DNA of 8,700 bases from Desulfobacterales bacterium (GTDB lineage: Bacteria; Desulfobacterota; Desulfobacteria; Desulfobacterales; Desulfobacteraceae): the NCBI GenBank assembly GCA_022361315.1, contig JAKSBB010000126.1:1-8700 (forward strand), written 5' to 3'. This document shows, in pieces, positions 5,989-8,700 of this stretch (within the stretch, counting starts at the first letter, position 1; every line of letters begins with the position of its first letter). The position numbers and the translations under genes were made by a program. A model generated the notes under the pieces. It was given only the letters and a program-made list of their open reading frames with translations. It searched no databases and was not told the DNA's origin.

Positions 5989-6702
5989 GGTTCCTTCCTC
6001 CTCGTTGAATGATGACCGGACATGAACGGGCACATTGTATTTCTTTGCAAATTCCACAGACCTGATCTGGAGGACCTTGGCCCCCAGGATGGCCATTTCA
6101 AGCATTTCCTCGTAGGAAATTCTGTCGATTTTTCTGGCGTCGGCACAGATCCGGGGATCTGTGGTGTACACCCCGTCCACATCGGTGTAGATCTCGCAGA
6201 CATCGGCATTCAATGAGGCGGCAATGGCAACGGCCGAGGTGTCGGAGCCTCCGCGGCCCAGGGTGGTGATATCACCGTCGTTATCCGCGCCCTGAAAACC
6301 GGCCACCACAACGATGTTACCCTCGTCCAGGGCTTTTTTCATTGGGGTGCTGTCAATGTCCAGGATTCTGGCCTTTCCGGACATGTGGTTGGTATGGATG
6401 CCGGCCTGAAACCCCAGGAAGGATTTGGCCTTATACCCCCTGGACTTGAGCATCATGGCCAGCAGGGCGGCTGTGGTCTGTTCGCCGGTGGCCAGCAGGA
6501 CATCCAGTTCACGTTTGTCCGGGGTTTCGGAGGCCTGTTTTGCCAGGGTGATGAGTTTATCCGTCACCCCTGCCATGGCTGAGAGTACCACCACCACCTG
6601 ATTCCCGGCGTCATGAACCTTGCGGACCCGGTCGGCCACCCTGGAGATTCTTTCGATGTCGGCCACGGAGGTACCGCCGTATTTATGAACGCTTATCGCC
6701 AT
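5479..6702 (-). CDS. lysC: Aspartate kinase (monofunctional, two ACT domains)
   Basis: LysC phosphorylates aspartate, the first step toward lysine, diaminopimelate, threonine and methionine. The 407-aa length matches monofunctional enzymes (B. subtilis LysC about 408). The kinase domain begins HKYGGTSV (residues 6-13) and contains [11 protein letters not shown] and [13 protein letters not shown]. Two ACT regulatory domains follow, about residues 262-330 and 340-400, including [13 protein letters not shown] and [10 protein letters not shown]. This arrangement predicts feedback by lysine, with or without threonine; which one cannot be read here. The ATG at 6702 follows CAGGAGAGAAC, a strong ribosome-binding site. 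An in-frame ATG at 6732 overlaps the tsaE stop as ATGA and would add 10 polar residues before the conserved start, but lacks a good site. It is the last gene of the nnr-tsaE unit and ends at the hairpin. An internal start for a beta subunit is listed separately. Confidence 0.97.
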   Translation of the reverse strand: MAISVHKYGGTSVADIERISRVADRVRKVHDAGNQVVVVLSAMAGVTDKLITLAKQASETPDKRELDVLLATGEQTTAALLAMMLKSRGYKAKSFLGFQAGIHTNHMSGKARILDIDSTPMKKALDEGNIVVVAGFQGADNDGDITTLGRGGSDTSAVAIAASLNADVCEIYTDVDGVYTTDPRICADARKIDRISYEEMLEMAILGAKVLQIRSVEFAKKYNVPVHVRSSFNEEEGTMVINETKDMESAVVSGVTCDMNEARITLKKVPDQPGISAKIFGALAKAEILVDMIIQNTRSGGQTDLTFTVPQDDFERALEISGVVAEEVEADEIKTATDIAKVSVIGLGMKSHSGVAAVMFEALASENINIRLISTSEIRISCVIRAKYAELAVRTLHAAFGLEKPRK

Positions 6703-6728
6703 GTTCTCTCCTGACTCGTCGCTTTCAT

Positions 6729-7202
6729 TCATAAAGGTAATTCGTTCAACATATCTATCCCCTCTTTTCCGGACGGGATGATGTGAATGATCCGGTTGAA
6801 ATCCTTATCAAATTCAAACCGGAGTTCCAGGTCGAAGATAAATCCATCTTCCCTTAAAAGATCGGGCCATTCCACCGCCACCACGGCATCTGTTCCTAGA
6901 AGATCTTCAAACCCGATGTACTCCAGTTCGTCCGGGGCGCCCAGGCGGTATAGATCCAGGTGACACAGCCGTTTTTCTCCGGCCGGATACTCGTTGATGA
7001 TATTGAAGGTCGGGCTGGTGATGTAATACCCCGTATCCACACCCAGGCCTTTGGCCAGTCCCTGGATAAGGCAGGTTTTGCCTGCCCCAAGGTCACCGGT
7101 GAGGGCCATGGAAAACAGTGTCGGAAGCGTCCGGGCTGCTTCTCCGATGGATTCACCCAGTGCCATGGTCTCTTCAGCACTTTTGGATAGAACCTTTTTC
7201 AT
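6729..7202 (-). CDS. tsaE: TsaE, ATPase of the t6A tRNA-modification complex
   Basis: TsaE (YjeE family) works with TsaB, TsaC and TsaD to form threonylcarbamoyl-adenosine at position 37 of ANN-decoding tRNAs. The 157-aa protein has a Walker A motif GDLGAGKT at residues 36-43 (Lys42), the family signature [11 protein letters not shown], the HLDLYRL strand and VEWPD, where VEWPE or similar is usual. The ATG at 7202 overlaps the nnr stop codon as ATGA, with GGAGG about 10 bases upstream inside nnr, so translation is probably coupled. Its own TGA (6731-6729) in turn overlaps an ATG in the lysC frame. tsaE beside nnr and lysC is an arrangement I recall from other Deltaproteobacteria. Confidence 0.96.
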   Translation of the reverse strand: MKKVLSKSAEETMALGESIGEAARTLPTLFSMALTGDLGAGKTCLIQGLAKGLGVDTGYYITSPTFNIINEYPAGEKRLCHLDLYRLGAPDELEYIGFEDLLGTDAVVAVEWPDLLREDGFIFDLELRFEFDKDFNRIIHIIPSGKEGIDMLNELPL

Positions 7203-8700
7203 CGGGCCAGTTCCTCCAGTGCCGTCGGGATAATGGTCACAATATCCGAGGCCAGAAATCCCACGGGGGTCTCTTCCGCCAGGATGTCGCCGCAGAGCCC
7301 GTGGATAAAAGTGCCGGCGAGGGCCGCAGTGTCCGGGGACAGCCCCTGTGCGAGGAATCCGGCAATCATACCGGTGAGGGTATCCCCCATACCGCCGGAG
7401 GCCATGCCGGGATTACCGGTGGGGCAGATAAATACGTCTCCGCCCGGACAGCAGATCAGGGTCTGGGCGCCTTTGAGCACCAGGATCACATTGTATTTCC
7501 CGGCGAAGGAAAGGCCGACGGTCATCCGGTCGGCCTGGACCTCTGCCGAAGATATGCCGGCAAGCCGCGCCATTTCACCGGGATGGGGGGTGAGGATCAC
7601 CGGGGCTTTGGCCGCAGCCAGGACAGACAGATCATCCGCCAGGCAGTTGAGGCCGTCCGCATCAATCACCATTGGCACCTCTGATTTTTCCACTAACTCC
7701 CGGACGAGTTTCCGGGTGTCCGGCTCCGTTCCCAGGCCCGGTCCTAATGCCACGGCCTGCTTGTCCCTGATGATGTCGAGAATCATGTCCAGTCCTTCTA
7801 CAGACAGGGCGCCGGTATCTGTCTGGGGGAGGCCGATGGTCATGGGTTCTACAACCATGGGCTCAAGTACCGGTGCCAGGCCGGAAGGCGCGCCCAGGGT
7901 CACAAGACCGGTACCGCACCGCATGGCGGCATTGGCGCTGAGGGCTGCGGCCCCGGTTTTTCCCGGTGAGCCCGCGAGAACAAACAGATGGCCGAAGGTG
8001 CCCTTGTGGCTGTTAAATGCCCTGGGGGGCAGGACGCTTGCGATGTCTTCGGTTTCGGGTAGAAAGATGTGAGGTGCCTCTCCCCTGGCAATGTGGCCGG
8101 GGATGCCGATGTCGATGATTTCCAGATCGCCGGTGTAGATGTTCCCCGGATAAAGAACGTGTCCGGCCTTTGCAAAGGCGAAGGTGGCAGTGGCGTCGGC
8201 CTCAATGGCCACGCCGCAGACCTGGCCCGTGTCCGAGTTTATTCCGGAGGGGATATCCACGCTGAATACCGGCTTCCCGGAGAGGTTCACGGCCATGATG
8301 ACATCCCGGAAAAATCCCCGGACATCCGAGTTCAGGCCGGTGCCGAAAATGGCATCCACAAAAAGGTCATGGTCCAGTATGCGTTCCCGGTAGCCTTCAA
8401 AGGCTTCTGCATCAGGTACCTCAATGAACTCCGACTCCGGGTGTTCGGGCAGGAGTTTTTCCGCCAACTCCATGTTGACCCGGGCATCTCCGGTCACCCG
8501 GTCCCGTTGAGACAGGAGGATAAAGCTGACGCTGACCCCCATTTCCATGAGGTAGCGGCCGATGACAAAGCCGTCTCCCCCGTTGTTCCCTCTGCCGGCG
8601 AGAATGCCCACCCGATACTCCTCGATGGGTTCAAACTGGTCCACCAGCATTTCCAGGGCGCCCCGGCCGGCATTTTCCATCAGCAACAGGCCGGGGATAC
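7199..8700 (-). CDS. nnr: Bifunctional NAD(P)HX epimerase/dehydratase (fused NnrE-NnrD), N-terminus cut by window edge
   Basis: This enzyme repairs hydrated, inactive NADH and NADPH: the N-terminal half epimerises the R and S hydrates and the C-terminal half dehydrates S-NAD(P)HX using ADP. The frame stays open to 8700; visible residues before MENAGRG read IPGLLL, as in family members, so the true start lies outside. The NnrE half shows AGRGNNGGDGFVIGRYL, VDAIFGTGL and SVDIPSGINSDTG. The NnrD half, a ribokinase-like fold, begins near SHKGTFGHLFVLAGSPGKTGAA and shows GPGLG, VIDADGLN, LTPHPGEMARL and the catalytic GMGDTLTGMIAGFLAQG. Both halves look complete apart from the missing start, with no frameshift. 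It is first in the visible part of the nnr-tsaE-lysC unit and overlaps tsaE by 4 bases. The promoter is outside; a neighbouring acpS would be usual in related genomes. Confidence 0.96.
   Translation of the reverse strand, partial: IPGLLLMENAGRGALEMLVDQFEPIEEYRVGILAGRGNNGGDGFVIGRYLMEMGVSVSFILLSQRDRVTGDARVNMELAEKLLPEHPESEFIEVPDAEAFEGYRERILDHDLFVDAIFGTGLNSDVRGFFRDVIMAVNLSGKPVFSVDIPSGINSDTGQVCGVAIEADATATFAFAKAGHVLYPGNIYTGDLEIIDIGIPGHIARGEAPHIFLPETEDIASVLPPRAFNSHKGTFGHLFVLAGSPGKTGAAALSANAAMRCGTGLVTLGAPSGLAPVLEPMVVEPMTIGLPQTDTGALSVEGLDMILDIIRDKQAVALGPGLGTEPDTRKLVRELVEKSEVPMVIDADGLNCLADDLSVLAAAKAPVILTPHPGEMARLAGISSAEVQADRMTVGLSFAGKYNVILVLKGAQTLICCPGGDVFICPTGNPGMASGGMGDTLTGMIAGFLAQGLSPDTAALAGTFIHGLCGDILAEETPVGFLASDIVTIIPTALEELAR

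Noticed and set aside
7233..8072. Plus-strand open frame (279 aa) opposite nnr
   Set aside because: Low-complexity Ser/Pro/Arg composition typical of an antisense frame in GC-rich DNA, and the minus strand encodes an intact NnrD domain.
1..8700. CRISPR array, tRNA genes, insertion sequence or prophage
   Set aside because: No direct repeat array, cloverleaf-like sequence, transposase or integrase motif was seen.

Overview
The window is about 54% GC by eye, densely coding, and reads as chromosomal DNA of a free-living, motile Gram-negative bacterium. The gene set suggests Desulfobacterota, perhaps Desulfobacterales: a tandem nnr-tsaE-lysC operon, a DUF3786-type protein, a receiver plus GGDEF pair, and cheD. 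This placement rests on gene order and remembered family distribution, not on a search. No mobile elements, tRNAs, rRNAs or CRISPR arrays are visible.

Layout: (1) Positions 1-144, minus strand, hold the N-terminal end of a CheD chemoreceptor deamidase that runs off the left edge. (2) Positions 145-390 are a divergent regulatory region with a TATAAT box facing cheD, a 10-bp palindrome, a GC-rich hairpin and a sigma-28-like (flagellar) promoter facing right. (3) Positions 391-1827, plus strand, encode a 478-aa protein with calcium-binding EF-hand-like loops, of unknown function. (4) Positions 1840-4489, minus strand, form a probable four-gene unit transcribed leftward from a good sigma-70-type promoter at 4510-4539. 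Its order is a DUF3786-like protein, a stand-alone receiver domain, a GGDEF diguanylate cyclase, and ilvH (acetolactate synthase small subunit). (5) Positions 4490-4681 are a second divergent promoter region with a palindrome overlapping the pyrF promoter. (6) Positions 4682-5425, plus strand, encode pyrF. (7) Positions 5430-5467 form a perfect 15-bp hairpin terminator between the convergent pyrF and lysC. (8) Positions 5479-8700, minus strand, are the tightly packed nnr(E-D)-tsaE-lysC unit, with nnr running off the right edge.

Functionally the window mixes housekeeping metabolism with signalling. The housekeeping part covers UMP synthesis, aspartate-family and branched-chain amino acid synthesis, NAD(P)HX repair and t6A tRNA modification. 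The signalling part covers chemotaxis adaptation, a receiver domain and c-di-GMP synthesis. The least ordinary items are the EF-hand protein behind a sigma-28-like promoter next to cheD, the DUF3786/receiver/GGDEF/ilvH operon, and a strong ribosome-binding site inside lysC where a separate regulatory beta subunit would begin. I saw no clearly new defence or mobile system.
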